Made by a program: the position numbers and the translations under genes
Notes under the pieces: model-generated
The model's database searches: none
What the model saw: the letters and a program-made list of their open reading frames with translations, nothing else
Told to the model about the DNA's origin: nothing
In this document: positions 11,443-18,931 of the stretch, piece by piece
Layout: each line of letters starts with the position of its first letter
Numbering within the stretch: the stretch's first letter is position 1
Assembly: GCF_009674535.1 (NCBI RefSeq)
Contig: NZ_WKJK01000008.1
Coordinates: 124,001-188,000 of the forward strand
DNA: 64,000 nucleotides
Origin: Duganella guangzhouensis
GTDB taxonomy: Bacteria; Pseudomonadota; Gammaproteobacteria; Burkholderiales; Burkholderiaceae_D
Reading direction: 5' to 3'

Positions 11443-12414
11443 TCAGGCGGCGGCGCGCAATTCCGCCAGTCCGGCCTCCGTGCTCATCACCGGCTCATAG
11501 CCCAGCTCGCGGCGCGCCTTGCCGATGTCCAGCGTAACTTCAACCGCCATGGTGGCAAACTCCTGGCGCGAAATCGGCGGCTTGATGCGGCCCTGGCTGA
11601 GATTGGCGAGCAGGTCGCCCACGGCGGCGATCTTGCGCAGCAGCGCGCGCGGCACGCTCTTGTCCGGCGCCACCACGCCCTGCGTGGCCAGCAATTGCGT
11701 GATGAACTCGCGGAACAGCTGCGGCTGATCATCGGTAATGAAATACACCTCGCCGCTGCGGCCGCGCTGCAGCGCCAGCTCAACGCCGGCGCACAGATTG
11801 GCGATATGCGTGGTCGAGGTGCGATAGCCGCCGCCATCGATCCAGGCCAGTTTGCCGGCGCGGGCGGCGGCCAGCAGCTGCGGCAGCGCGGTGCTGTCGT
11901 CGCGGCCCCAGACGAAGCGCGGCCGCAGCGCCATCACCCGCATCGCCGCCGTGGCGAACGACAAGGCAATGCGCTCAGCCTCGCCCTTGGTGCGCGAGTA
12001 AGCGCCGGCCGGCCGCGCCGGGAACGGATGTTCTTCGGTGGCGTTGACCAGCGGCTGGCCATCCAGCAGCACCGACTCGGTACTGATGTGGACTGCCTGA
12101 GCAATGCCGGCATGGCGCGCGGACGCGAACACATGGCGCGTGCCATCGAGATTGCTGAGGCGCTGCGCCTCGCTGCCCCAGCCGTGATTGGTGTCGGCGG
12201 CGGCGTGGATCAGCATGTCGCAGCCTTGCATGGCGGTACTGAGGCCGGCATCCAGCAAATCGCCGTGATACGGCACCGCGCCCAGTTGCGCCACCGTGGC
12301 GGCGGCCTGTTCGCTGCGCGCCAATGCGATGACGGTATCGCCGCGCGCGACGAAATGGCGGATCAGGTTGCGGCCGACATAGCCGCTGCCGCCGGTGATG
12401 AAGAGGCGGCTCAT
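11443..12414 (-). CDS. NAD-dependent epimerase/dehydratase (extended SDR)
   Basis: 323 residues. An N-terminal Rossmann motif (LFITGGSGYVGRNL) and a YSRTKGEAERI catalytic Tyr-x3-Lys place it in the extended SDR family, close to 3-beta-HSD/NAD(P)-dependent sugar epimerase-like proteins. The substrate is unknown. ATG 12414 overlaps the TetR stop by 4 nt (ATGA), so the regulator and enzyme form an operon; the regulator probably responds to a compound handled by the enzyme. Confidence 0.85.
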   Translation of the reverse strand: MSRLFITGGSGYVGRNLIRHFVARGDTVIALARSEQAAATVAQLGAVPYHGDLLDAGLSTAMQGCDMLIHAAADTNHGWGSEAQRLSNLDGTRHVFASARHAGIAQAVHISTESVLLDGQPLVNATEEHPFPARPAGAYSRTKGEAERIALSFATAAMRVMALRPRFVWGRDDSTALPQLLAAARAGKLAWIDGGGYRTSTTHIANLCAGVELALQRGRSGEVYFITDDQPQLFREFITQLLATQGVVAPDKSVPRALLRKIAAVGDLLANLSQGRIKPPISRQEFATMAVEVTLDIGKARRELGYEPVMSTEAGLAELRAAA

Positions 12415-12968
12415 GCGTCCACCTTCTGCTCGGCCAGCCAGGCGATATCGGCCAGAATGGCGCTGCGCTGCTCCTGCGGCCAGCGATGGAAATCCAGCGA
12501 TTCCAGCAGCTTCAAGCCTTCCAGCGCCAGATACGCCAGCAGTGCGCCGCGCGGCTGGGCGGCGGTCGCCGTCACCTTGTCGATCACGGCGGCCTGGTTG
12601 TTTTGCACATGGGCGCGCAGCTCGCGGTCCTGCGTCAGGGCGGCGCACAGATTGAGCGCGACGGCGCGGAATTCTTCCGGCAAGGGTTGCGCGGCGGCCG
12701 CGATGCGGCCACGGATGGCCACGCTGGACACTTCGCCCAGGCTGGCGATAACGGCGTCGTTGTGCGCGTTATCGTTGCGCACCGCGCGCTGCACCACGGC
12801 GGCGATCAGCGCCTGCTTGGACTTGTAGTCATACAGCACGCTGGCCTTGCTGATGCCAGCCTGCTCGGCCACCGCCTCCAGCGTCAAGCGCGCCGCGCCA
12901 TCGCGCGCCACCACCTGCTCCGCCGCATCCAGGATTTGTTCCTGATCGATTACCCGCTTACGCCCCAC
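12411..12968 (-). CDS. TetR-family transcriptional regulator
   Basis: 185 residues. The N-terminal helix-turn-helix pattern is typical of TetR: ILDAAEQVVARDGAARLTLEAVAEQAGISKASVLYDYKSKQALI. GTG at 12968 is chosen because GGAGG lies 5 nt before it; the frame stays open further upstream but without a ribosome site and through non-conserved residues. It is the first gene of a two-gene unit with an SDR epimerase and probably represses that unit. Confidence 0.85.
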   Translation of the reverse strand: MGRKRVIDQEQILDAAEQVVARDGAARLTLEAVAEQAGISKASVLYDYKSKQALIAAVVQRAVRNDNAHNDAVIASLGEVSSVAIRGRIAAAAQPLPEEFRAVALNLCAALTQDRELRAHVQNNQAAVIDKVTATAAQPRGALLAYLALEGLKLLESLDFHRWPQEQRSAILADIAWLAEQKVDA

Positions 12969-13096
12969 AACCACCTCCGATAATTTATTTCCGACCGGAT
13001 GGATATTAATTTTATACAAGCAGACTGTCAAGTAGTGGCTCGTATCAAAACCACGCTCAAAAATCGGCGTAGCATGCGAGGAAAGGAGGCCACGCG

Positions 13097-13351
13097 ATGA
13101 AAACACTCACACTCAAAGTGCAGCAGGTGGACGCGCAATTTATTGTTGTAATCCCTGCCGATATTGCCACCAAACTGCATCTATCTGCGGGGCAGCCAAT
13201 TAAGGTCATCATTCCGTCCACCGCCGATGATATCCATAACGCTCAAAATGACGCTTTAACGTTAGAGCAAAAACTCGCGCTGTACGACGCCGAAAAAATG
13301 GGTGGGGAAGTCATGGCTGACATCCCGGCGGGCAAAGAGGTTATCAGATGA
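13097..13351 (+). CDS. MazE/AbrB-type antitoxin
   Basis: 84 residues starting with an AbrB/MazE swapped-hairpin pattern (KTLTLKVQQVDAQFIVVIPADIATKLHLSAGQPIKVII). It has a strong AAGGAGG ribosome site about 7 nt before the ATG. The C-terminal half, with LEQKLALYDAEKMGGEVM, fits the toxin-wrapping tail of MazE-like antitoxins. Its stop overlaps the start of the mazF-like remnant by 4 nt. The antitoxin looks intact while the toxin is not. Confidence 0.8.
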   Translation: MKTLTLKVQQVDAQFIVVIPADIATKLHLSAGQPIKVIIPSTADDIHNAQNDALTLEQKLALYDAEKMGGEVMADIPAGKEVIR

Positions 13352-13563
13352 AACACACCAAGCTCTGGTCACCAGGGCGGCGCGATATCATCTGGATCGA
13401 CTTCAATCCACACGTCGGTCTTGAAATGAAGGACTATACACAGCAACCTAAGTCCTTCGATTGGCGCAAGCGTGGCGCAAAACCACACCCGATGAAACAA
13501 GCCCCTGTGACCGCATTTCGTTCAGCTTGCGATGCATTAAACCAAATCGTCTTGCTCTGCTAG
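13348..13563 (+). pseudogene. MazF-like toxin with internal deletion
   Basis: 71 residues against the usual 105-115 of MazF. The N-terminus keeps the MazF start (WSPGRRDIIWIDFNPHVGLE) and the C-terminus keeps the late MazF motif PKSFDWRKRGAK followed by a plausible final helix, but the central part between residues about 29 and 34 is missing. That part normally holds the RPALVLS strand and the catalytic Thr/Arg region. The frame is kept across the join, so it is an in-frame deletion of roughly 35-45 residues. The stop overlaps the convergent XRE gene by 4 nt. Confidence 0.7.
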
Positions 13564-14336
13564 GCGGGCAGCAACATCACCAACTTGAGGTCGTGGCGTT
13601 TGGCGAGGTGGAGGGTGACTTGGTTGAAGCTGAGTTCGCCCGCGCGCGGATGCTGGAAGCGGCGCAGTCCGCCCTCGCGGCCGACCACTTCCTGCGAGGT
13701 CCACAACGCCTGGAATTCGGCGCTATCGCGCGCCAGATCGGCAATCAAGGTGGCCAGCGCGGCATCGCCGGCGTGCTTGCCGATGTCGGCGCGGAACTCG
13801 GCCACCAGCCGGTGCGCGCGATCTTCCCAGTCGACGATCAGGCCGCGCGCGGCGGCGGCGCGGAACATGAAGCGCAGCAGATTGGGCCGCTGCGCTGCCG
13901 TCGCCTCCACATCCAGCCAGCCACCGAACAGTGCCGCCGCGTGCGTGTTCCACGCCACCGCGTTCCACTGCCGATCCAGCACATAGGCCGGCGCGTCGAT
14001 CGCGGCCACCATCGTATCCAGCGCATCATCGTCGCCGACGCCATCCTCGTCATCGTGTTGCGGATCCAGCCGCTCGGCCAGTTGGAACAGATAGCCGCGC
14101 TCGGCCGCGCTGAGTTGCAGCACATCGGCCATGCGCGCCAGCAGCTTGCCGGACGCCGCCACCTCCCTGCCCTGCTCCAGCCACGTCAGCCAGGTCGGGC
14201 TGACTTCGCACAGTTGCGCCAGTTCCTCGCGCCGCAAGCCCGGCGTGCGGCGCCGTCCGCCGCCCGACAGGCCGACGCTGGCGGGCGTGGTGCGCTCGCG
14301 ATGAGCGCGGATAAATTCTCCGAGGGTGGTCTGCAT
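13560..14336 (-). CDS. XRE-family regulator with MmyB-like ligand domain
   Basis: 258 residues. N-terminal helix-turn-helix near residues 30-65 (RTPGLRREELAQLCEVSPTWLTWLEQGR) followed by an MmyB-like PAS-type ligand-binding domain (APAYVLDRQWNAVAWNTHAAALFG). This family is common in actinobacteria and in some betaproteobacteria and usually controls a divergent neighbour. Here the divergent neighbour, a methyltransferase gene, starts 93 nt away, and the gap holds repeated CAGGATAAA boxes. Confidence 0.85.
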   Translation of the reverse strand: MQTTLGEFIRAHRERTTPASVGLSGGGRRRTPGLRREELAQLCEVSPTWLTWLEQGREVAASGKLLARMADVLQLSAAERGYLFQLAERLDPQHDDEDGVGDDDALDTMVAAIDAPAYVLDRQWNAVAWNTHAAALFGGWLDVEATAAQRPNLLRFMFRAAAARGLIVDWEDRAHRLVAEFRADIGKHAGDAALATLIADLARDSAEFQALWTSQEVVGREGGLRRFQHPRAGELSFNQVTLHLAKRHDLKLVMLLPA

Positions 14337-14341
14337 GGTAG

Positions 14342-14382
14342 TCCTTATACCAGGATAAATCCTTGTCTTGTTACAGGATAAA
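14342..14382. promoter_or_regulatory. Candidate operator: repeated CAGGATAAA boxes
   Basis: CAGGATAAA occurs at 14351-14359 and again at 14374-14382, 23 bp apart, about two helical turns. Each AGGAT has an upstream inverted partner (TCCT at 14342-14345, ATCCT at 14359-14363), giving two overlapping dyads. The site lies between the divergent XRE and methyltransferase genes and is a plausible binding site for the XRE regulator. Confidence 0.45.
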
Positions 14383-14429
14383 ACGTCCTCTATTCTGCCC
14401 TGACCAACTCACTTTTTGGAGAAAAGATC

Positions 14430-15191
14430 ATGCAACAGCCAGCCGTCGTCGCCCAGCAGTTCGGCAATACCGCCAGCGCCTACCTGACCAGCACCGTCCA
14501 TGCGCAAGGCGCCGATCTGGTCGCGCTGCGCGAGATCGCAGCCGCGCTGCCCAAGCGGCCGGTGGTGCTGGACCTGGGCTGCGGCGCCGGCCACGCCAGC
14601 TTTGCCGTGGCGCCGGTGGCGGAATCGGTCACCGCCTACGACCTGTCGCCGCAAATGCTGGAGGTGGTGGCCGACGCCGCGCTGGCACGCGGCCACGCCA
14701 ACCTCGGTACCCAGCAGGGCAATGTCACCAGCCTGCCCTACCCGGACGGCATCTTCTGCATGGTCATCACGCGTTTTTCGGCGCACCACTGGCAGGATGT
14801 ACCGGCGGCGTTGCGCGAAATCCGGCGCGTGCTGAAGCCGAAAGGTATCGTCGTCATCATCGACATCACCGCGCCCGAAACGCCGCTGCACGACACCACC
14901 TTGCAGGCGGTCGAACTGCTGCGCGATGGCTCGCACGTGCGCGACTACCGCCCGTCCGAATGGACGCGCATGCTGAACGAGGCCGGCTTCCACAGCGAGC
15001 GCCTCAACGACTGGAAACTGGAGATGAAATTCGACGAGTGGACCGAGCGCATGCGCACCCCGGCCGAACGGGTGACCGCAATCCGCAGCCTGTTGCGCAA
15101 TGCACCGGAAGAAACCCGGCAGTATTTCGCCATGCAGGCCGACGACTCCTTCAGCATCGACTCGACCATGTTCCAGGCCCGCAAAGCATAG
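14430..15191 (+). CDS. SAM-dependent methyltransferase (Methyltransf_11 type)
   Basis: 253 residues. The SAM-binding motif I is VLDLGCGAGHASF, acidic post-I is TAYDLSPQMLEVV, and motif IV/V is REIRRVLKPKGIVVIIDITAPE. It resembles UbiE/YcgJ-like small-molecule methyltransferases; the substrate cannot be told. It is preceded by a GGAG ribosome site and is divergent from an XRE/MmyB regulator, its likely controller. Confidence 0.85.
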   Translation: MQQPAVVAQQFGNTASAYLTSTVHAQGADLVALREIAAALPKRPVVLDLGCGAGHASFAVAPVAESVTAYDLSPQMLEVVADAALARGHANLGTQQGNVTSLPYPDGIFCMVITRFSAHHWQDVPAALREIRRVLKPKGIVVIIDITAPETPLHDTTLQAVELLRDGSHVRDYRPSEWTRMLNEAGFHSERLNDWKLEMKFDEWTERMRTPAERVTAIRSLLRNAPEETRQYFAMQADDSFSIDSTMFQARKA

Positions 15192-15261
15192 GCCCGCGCA
15201 CCGCATCGGCCGATGCAGCTATACTGGCGATCATGCCGCCCATCTGATTGGAGTGTCCGCC

Positions 15262-15759
15262 ATGCCACGCGATGTCCCATCCGAACGCCGCAGCTGGCTG
15301 CTGCGGCGGCGCAGCGTGATGAGCCGTCGTCAGCTCAAGCTGCTGTTCGCGGCGCTGTGCGTGCCATCGCTGCTGATCGCCGCCTCATTTTTGTGGTGGG
15401 GCTACTGGTACATACTGGCCTACTCGGTACTGGAACTGAGCGTGATCGCCTTATGCCTGCGCCATCACGCCCGCCACAGCGGCGACTACGACCGCATCGA
15501 CATCTCACCGGCCGTCATCATCATCAAACAGCGCCGGGCACGCAACAGGCGCCGGGTACTACTGAATCCCTGCACCACTCGCCTGCAAGCGCCTGCCCGC
15601 GAGCGCGATCCGCTTGTCCTGTCCGACCTCGAAACCCGCATCACCCTGGCCGAATTCCTCCCCGCCGCCCAACGCCGCCAACTGGCACTGGACCTCGTCC
15701 ATCACGTCCAACAATTCAAGGATACCGGCGACTTGTATGGATCACGTTCAGCACCGTAA
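15262..15759 (+). CDS. DUF2244 family integral membrane protein
   Basis: 165 residues with the DUF2244 pattern: a SVMSRRQLKLLFA start of the first membrane helix, two adjacent hydrophobic segments (near residues 27-47 and 50-66), HARHSGDYDRIDI, and a cytoplasmic tail with a FLPAAQRRQLALDL motif. The function of DUF2244 is unknown; it is often found near respiratory or cytochrome oxidase genes, but not here. ATG 15262 has GGAG 8 nt upstream. Confidence 0.7.
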   Translation: MPRDVPSERRSWLLRRRSVMSRRQLKLLFAALCVPSLLIAASFLWWGYWYILAYSVLELSVIALCLRHHARHSGDYDRIDISPAVIIIKQRRARNRRRVLLNPCTTRLQAPARERDPLVLSDLETRITLAEFLPAAQRRQLALDLVHHVQQFKDTGDLYGSRSAP

Positions 15760-15807
15760 CTGTAGTAGTCGTCTCAAGAAATATAACGACATAGTGCTTA
15801 TGAACGA

Positions 15808-16203
15808 CTAACTCGAACGTCCCAGGGACGCGTCCGCGCCTCTGCGTATCGACGCCCACTCATCCGCAGAAAACACCTTATTGCTGCCGTCATTGATGCC
15901 GGCAGCCGAGCTTTGGACCTTTGCGGTCAGCCAAGCCATATAGTTCTGCGAGCCTGGACTAGGTACCCATCCGTCGGTATGGACATGGACCGCTACGATG
16001 TCCAGTTCGTTCAACATCAGCAAGGCTTCTGCTGGATCGGCAAAGCGCATGTGCGACTGGCCATCGTCCTGAGTTACCCCCGCAGAACCAGAGGCCATGA
16101 CAACTCTCACTTCAAATGCCTCAACATCCGCCACCAAGCTCACAGACATCACTTGGCCAGCGGCATGCGCCTTTTTTAAATCCTGCACAGTCAGAAATTT
16201 CAT
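15808..16203 (-). CDS. Hypothetical protein
   Basis: 131 residues, not recognised. The N-terminus (MKFLTVQDLKKAHAAGQVMSVSLVADVEAFEVRVVM) looks like a small alpha/beta domain. The C-terminal part (AWLTAKVQSSAAG then FSADEWASIRRGADASLG) resembles the tail of plasmid stability-determinant antitoxins. ATG 16203 is chosen because AAAGGGG lies 6 nt before it. The intergenic gaps on both sides are AT-richer than average, and the next DNA rightwards is decayed, so this belongs to the accessory stretch. Confidence 0.55.
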   Translation of the reverse strand: MKFLTVQDLKKAHAAGQVMSVSLVADVEAFEVRVVMASGSAGVTQDDGQSHMRFADPAEALLMLNELDIVAVHVHTDGWVPSPGSQNYMAWLTAKVQSSAAGINDGSNKVFSADEWASIRRGADASLGRSS

Positions 16204-16392
16204 CGCAATCCCCTTTGTCACAGACTAACCGGCTCGCTCAAGTGGGCTATTGCCCGGTATCAAAATGCTGTGCACCCGCTGGTAGATCACATGGCATAAT
16301 CAATTAAGTATTCTACATACTAACCAGGTAGAGGGAATATCCAAAGGGCTATCCGTACCCATATCCGAGCCATTACACCCAACGTTAAGACT

Positions 16393-16893
16393 ATGGTATT
16401 GGCCGAAGAGTTCGGCGACTGGGTAGGCGCAAATCGACGCATAGATCTTCTCTGCTTGGATGATCAAGCCAACCTTGTTATTGTCGAGCTAAAACGCGAT
16501 AACAGCGCTCATATGGAACTGCAGGCGTTACGCTACGCTGCGATGGTCTCAACTATGCGCTTTGATCAGGCAGTACTGTGGCTCAACAAGCAGGGGCTGG
16601 ACCTGCGCTGCGTCCAAATGCGACCACATTAAATTGGTGATCGTGTCTTACTTGATATTCAACAGGTAATTCCGCTGCCGCAAGTGGAGCAATATCACGT
16701 GGCAGTTCGCGAGAAGTCTATTGAACAAGGCGCGGCACGCAAGCAAGACAAAGACATGACTCGCTATGACCTTACGATCGGAGAATTTAAGTTCAGAGAG
16801 ATGGAGTACCAATCAATCCTGTCATGCCTGTGTTGCGCGAACTCGCAACCAAACTGCAGATTCAACTTATCAATGGAAGTGGTAACACTTTAA
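16393..16893 (+). pseudogene. NucS/DUF91-like nuclease relic, interrupted by TAA
   Basis: One reading frame runs across both halves, broken by TAA at 16630-16632. Before the stop it reads VLAEEFGDWVGANRRIDLLCLD and LVIVELKRDNSAHMELQALRYAAMV, the PD-(D/E)xK core (acidic residue plus ELK) of DUF91/NucS-like nucleases. After it, in the same frame, comes GDRVLLDIQQVIPLPQVEQYHVAVREK, the expected continuation. A single AAA to TAA change would explain the break. The start of the family is also missing on the left, and the frame turns to unrelated sequence after about 16800. It is a dead gene or fragment. Confidence 0.6.
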
Positions 16894-16940
16894 ACACAAG
16901 ACAACTCGGGCTTGCGGTGATGGATGCGTTGCAAGCTTAG
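16791..16940 (+). pseudogene. Unrecognised C-terminal gene remnant
   Basis: A frame open from 16791 ends at TAG 16938-16940. It encodes MPVLRELATKLQIQLINGS and NTLNTRQLGLAVMDALQA, which reads like real protein but has no start. It overlaps the end of the NucS-like relic in another frame, so it may be the same gene after a frameshift or the tail of a second lost gene. I cannot name a family. Confidence 0.35.
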
Positions 16941-16961
16941 TGCTCATTGCAAAATACGGCT

Positions 16962-16989
16962 AAAAGTAAAACGGCGCCTAAGGCGCCGT
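16962..16989 (-). terminator. Terminator of the peroxiredoxin gene
   Basis: ACGGCGCC (16971-16978) pairs with GGCGCCGT (16982-16989) around a 3-nt loop. On the minus strand it is followed by TTTACTTTTA, and it lies 8 nt past the stop. Confidence 0.85.
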
Positions 16990-16997
16990 CTTCGTTA

Positions 16998-17501
16998 TTA
17001 CAGTTGACCCAGCAGGGTTTCAGCGTTCGATACTTCAAACTTGCCGCCCTGCTCGATGTTGAGCTGGGTGACCACGCCGTCCACCGCCAGCAGCGAGTAG
17101 CGCTGCGAACGGGTGCCCATGCCGAATTTGCTGAAGTCGGCGTCCAGGCCCAGCGCTTTCGAGTACGCGGCGTTACCGTCGGCCATGAAGCGCACGATGC
17201 CGGTGGCTTTCTGATCGCGGCCCCACGCGCCCATCACGAAGGCGTCGTTGACCGAGATGCACCAGATCTCATCCACGCCCTTGGCTTTCAGTTCGTCGGC
17301 CAGTTTGACGTAGCCAGGCACGTGCTGTGCCGAGCAGGTTGGGGTGTAAGCGCCTGGCAGGCCGAAGATGGCGATCTTCTTGCCCTTGACCAGATCTTGC
17401 ACGTTGAAGGTGTTCGGGCCCAGCGAGCAGCCTTCGGTTTCGGTTTCGATGAATTCGGCCAGGCTGCCTTCCGGCAGTTTGTCGCCAATCTTGATGGTCA
17501 T
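16998..17501 (-). CDS. Peroxiredoxin (Prx5-like)
   Basis: 167 residues, thiol peroxidase of the Prx5/hybrid type that reduces H2O2 and alkyl peroxides. Peroxidatic cysteine C56 is in the motif AYTPTCSAQHVPGY; two more Cys (C25 in EGCSLG, and one in IWCISVNDAF) may be resolving. Full length for the family. It lies directly behind ftsZ but has its own terminator, and ftsZ also ends in one, so it is a separate transcript. Confidence 0.92.
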   Translation of the reverse strand: MTIKIGDKLPEGSLAEFIETETEGCSLGPNTFNVQDLVKGKKIAIFGLPGAYTPTCSAQHVPGYVKLADELKAKGVDEIWCISVNDAFVMGAWGRDQKATGIVRFMADGNAAYSKALGLDADFSKFGMGTRSQRYSLLAVDGVVTQLNIEQGGKFEVSNAETLLGQL

Positions 17502-17525
17502 GGGTAACTCCTTTTTTTAAAATGT

Positions 17526-17551
17526 AAAAAAGCCGCACCAGAGGTGCGGCT
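17526..17551 (-). terminator. Terminator of ftsZ and the dcw cluster
   Basis: AGCCGCACC (17531-17539) and GGTGCGGCT (17543-17551) form a 9-bp stem with a 3-nt loop, followed on the minus strand by five T. It is a strong stop 29 nt past ftsZ. Confidence 0.9.
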
Positions 17552-17580
17552 CTTCCCTCGGATAGAACCCGAAGTATGCC

Positions 17581-18807
17581 TTAATCGGCTTGTTTGCGCA
17601 GGAAGGCTGGAATGTCGTAGGTTTCCATGCCGTTCTTCTCCATCGCGCGCACCTGCTCCGAAGCCGACTCGCGACGCCATACCGCTGGCGCCTTCATGCC
17701 GTCGAAGGCTGGCGACGCGCCGCCGCCCATGCCGCCGGCCGCGCCCATCGACAGGCCTTGTGCCGCCGCCGCGCCACCCATCGCAGCCGATGGCATCATC
17801 GGGCTGTTGTGGGTACCGGTGCGCAGCATCTGCTGCGGTACCAGTTGCACATGCTTCTTGGCCTTGCCCAGACCGGTCGCCACCACGGTGACGCGGATGC
17901 TGTCGCCCATGGCGTCGTCGTAGGCGATACCTTGTGCGATCGATGCATCCGGTGCCGCGAACGCGCGCACTGCGGCCATGACTTCCTTGATCTCTTTACC
18001 TTTCAGGCCACGCGATGCGGTCACATTGACCAGCACACCGCGCGCGCCCGACAGGTCGACGCCATCCAGCAGCGGCGACGCCACCGCTTGTTCAGCGGCG
18101 ATGCGCGCGCGATCAACACCGGCGGCGGTGGCGGTACCCATCATCGCCTTGCCCTGCTCGCCCATGATGGTCTTGACGTCGTTGAAGTCGACGTTGATGT
18201 GGCCCGGCACGTTGATGATCTCGGCGATACCGGCAACGGCGTTATTCAGCACGTCGTCGGCGTGCTGCAGCCATTCGATCAGCGATTCGTCTTCGTAGAT
18301 TTCTTCCAGCTTCTCGTTCAGGATCACGATCAGCGAGTCAACGTTGGCCGACAGCTGTTCCAGACCTTCGTCGGCGATGTCCATGCACTTCTGGCCTTCG
18401 TGCGAGAACGGTTTGGAAACCACCGCCACGGTCAGCGCGCCCAGCGACTTGGCCACTTCGGCCACGATAGGAGCGGCGCCGGTGCCGGTGCCGCCGCCCA
18501 TGCCGGCGGCGATGAACACCATGTGCGCGCCGCGCAGCGAGTCTTCAATGCGCGAACGCGATTCTTCCGCCAGCTTGCGGCCGACGTCCGGCTTCATGCC
18601 TGCGCCCAGGCCGGTGTCGCCGATCTGGATGATGTTGTCGGCCTTGGAAGTCGCCAGCGCTTGCGCGTCGGTATTCGCGGCGATGAACTCCACGCCGGAC
18701 ATGCCTTTGTTGATCATGTGTTGCACCGCATTGCCACCCGCACCGCCGACCCCGACGACCTTGATGACGGTACCCAAAGCTGCGTTATCGACCATATCGA
18801 ACTCCAT
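17581..18807 (-). CDS. ftsZ: Cell division GTPase FtsZ
   Basis: 408 residues. Tubulin-like GTPase that forms the Z-ring. The tubulin signature GGGTGTG is at 104-110, the T7 loop NVDFNDVKTIM follows, and the C-terminal peptide YDIPAFLRKQAD (FtsA/ZipA docking) is intact after a linker rich in Gly, Ala and Met (residues about 325-385). ATG 18807 has GGGAG 7 nt upstream. A 124-nt gap separates it from ftsA, the longest inside the cluster, so it may have its own promoter for the usual extra FtsZ expression. Confidence 0.98.
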   Translation of the reverse strand: MEFDMVDNAALGTVIKVVGVGGAGGNAVQHMINKGMSGVEFIAANTDAQALATSKADNIIQIGDTGLGAGMKPDVGRKLAEESRSRIEDSLRGAHMVFIAAGMGGGTGTGAAPIVAEVAKSLGALTVAVVSKPFSHEGQKCMDIADEGLEQLSANVDSLIVILNEKLEEIYEDESLIEWLQHADDVLNNAVAGIAEIINVPGHINVDFNDVKTIMGEQGKAMMGTATAAGVDRARIAAEQAVASPLLDGVDLSGARGVLVNVTASRGLKGKEIKEVMAAVRAFAAPDASIAQGIAYDDAMGDSIRVTVVATGLGKAKKHVQLVPQQMLRTGTHNSPMMPSAAMGGAAAAQGLSMGAAGGMGGGASPAFDGMKAPAVWRRESASEQVRAMEKNGMETYDIPAFLRKQAD

Positions 18808-18931
18808 GATGTGACTCCCTATCAGTATGCGGTTTCCAAGCGCCAGTCCTCATAATTGTAGGAGAACTGGAGGTTGAAAACTGCGGTTTTATATAAAAAA
18901 TTTTGTGCTTCGTGCTTGCTTCGTTCTCGCC

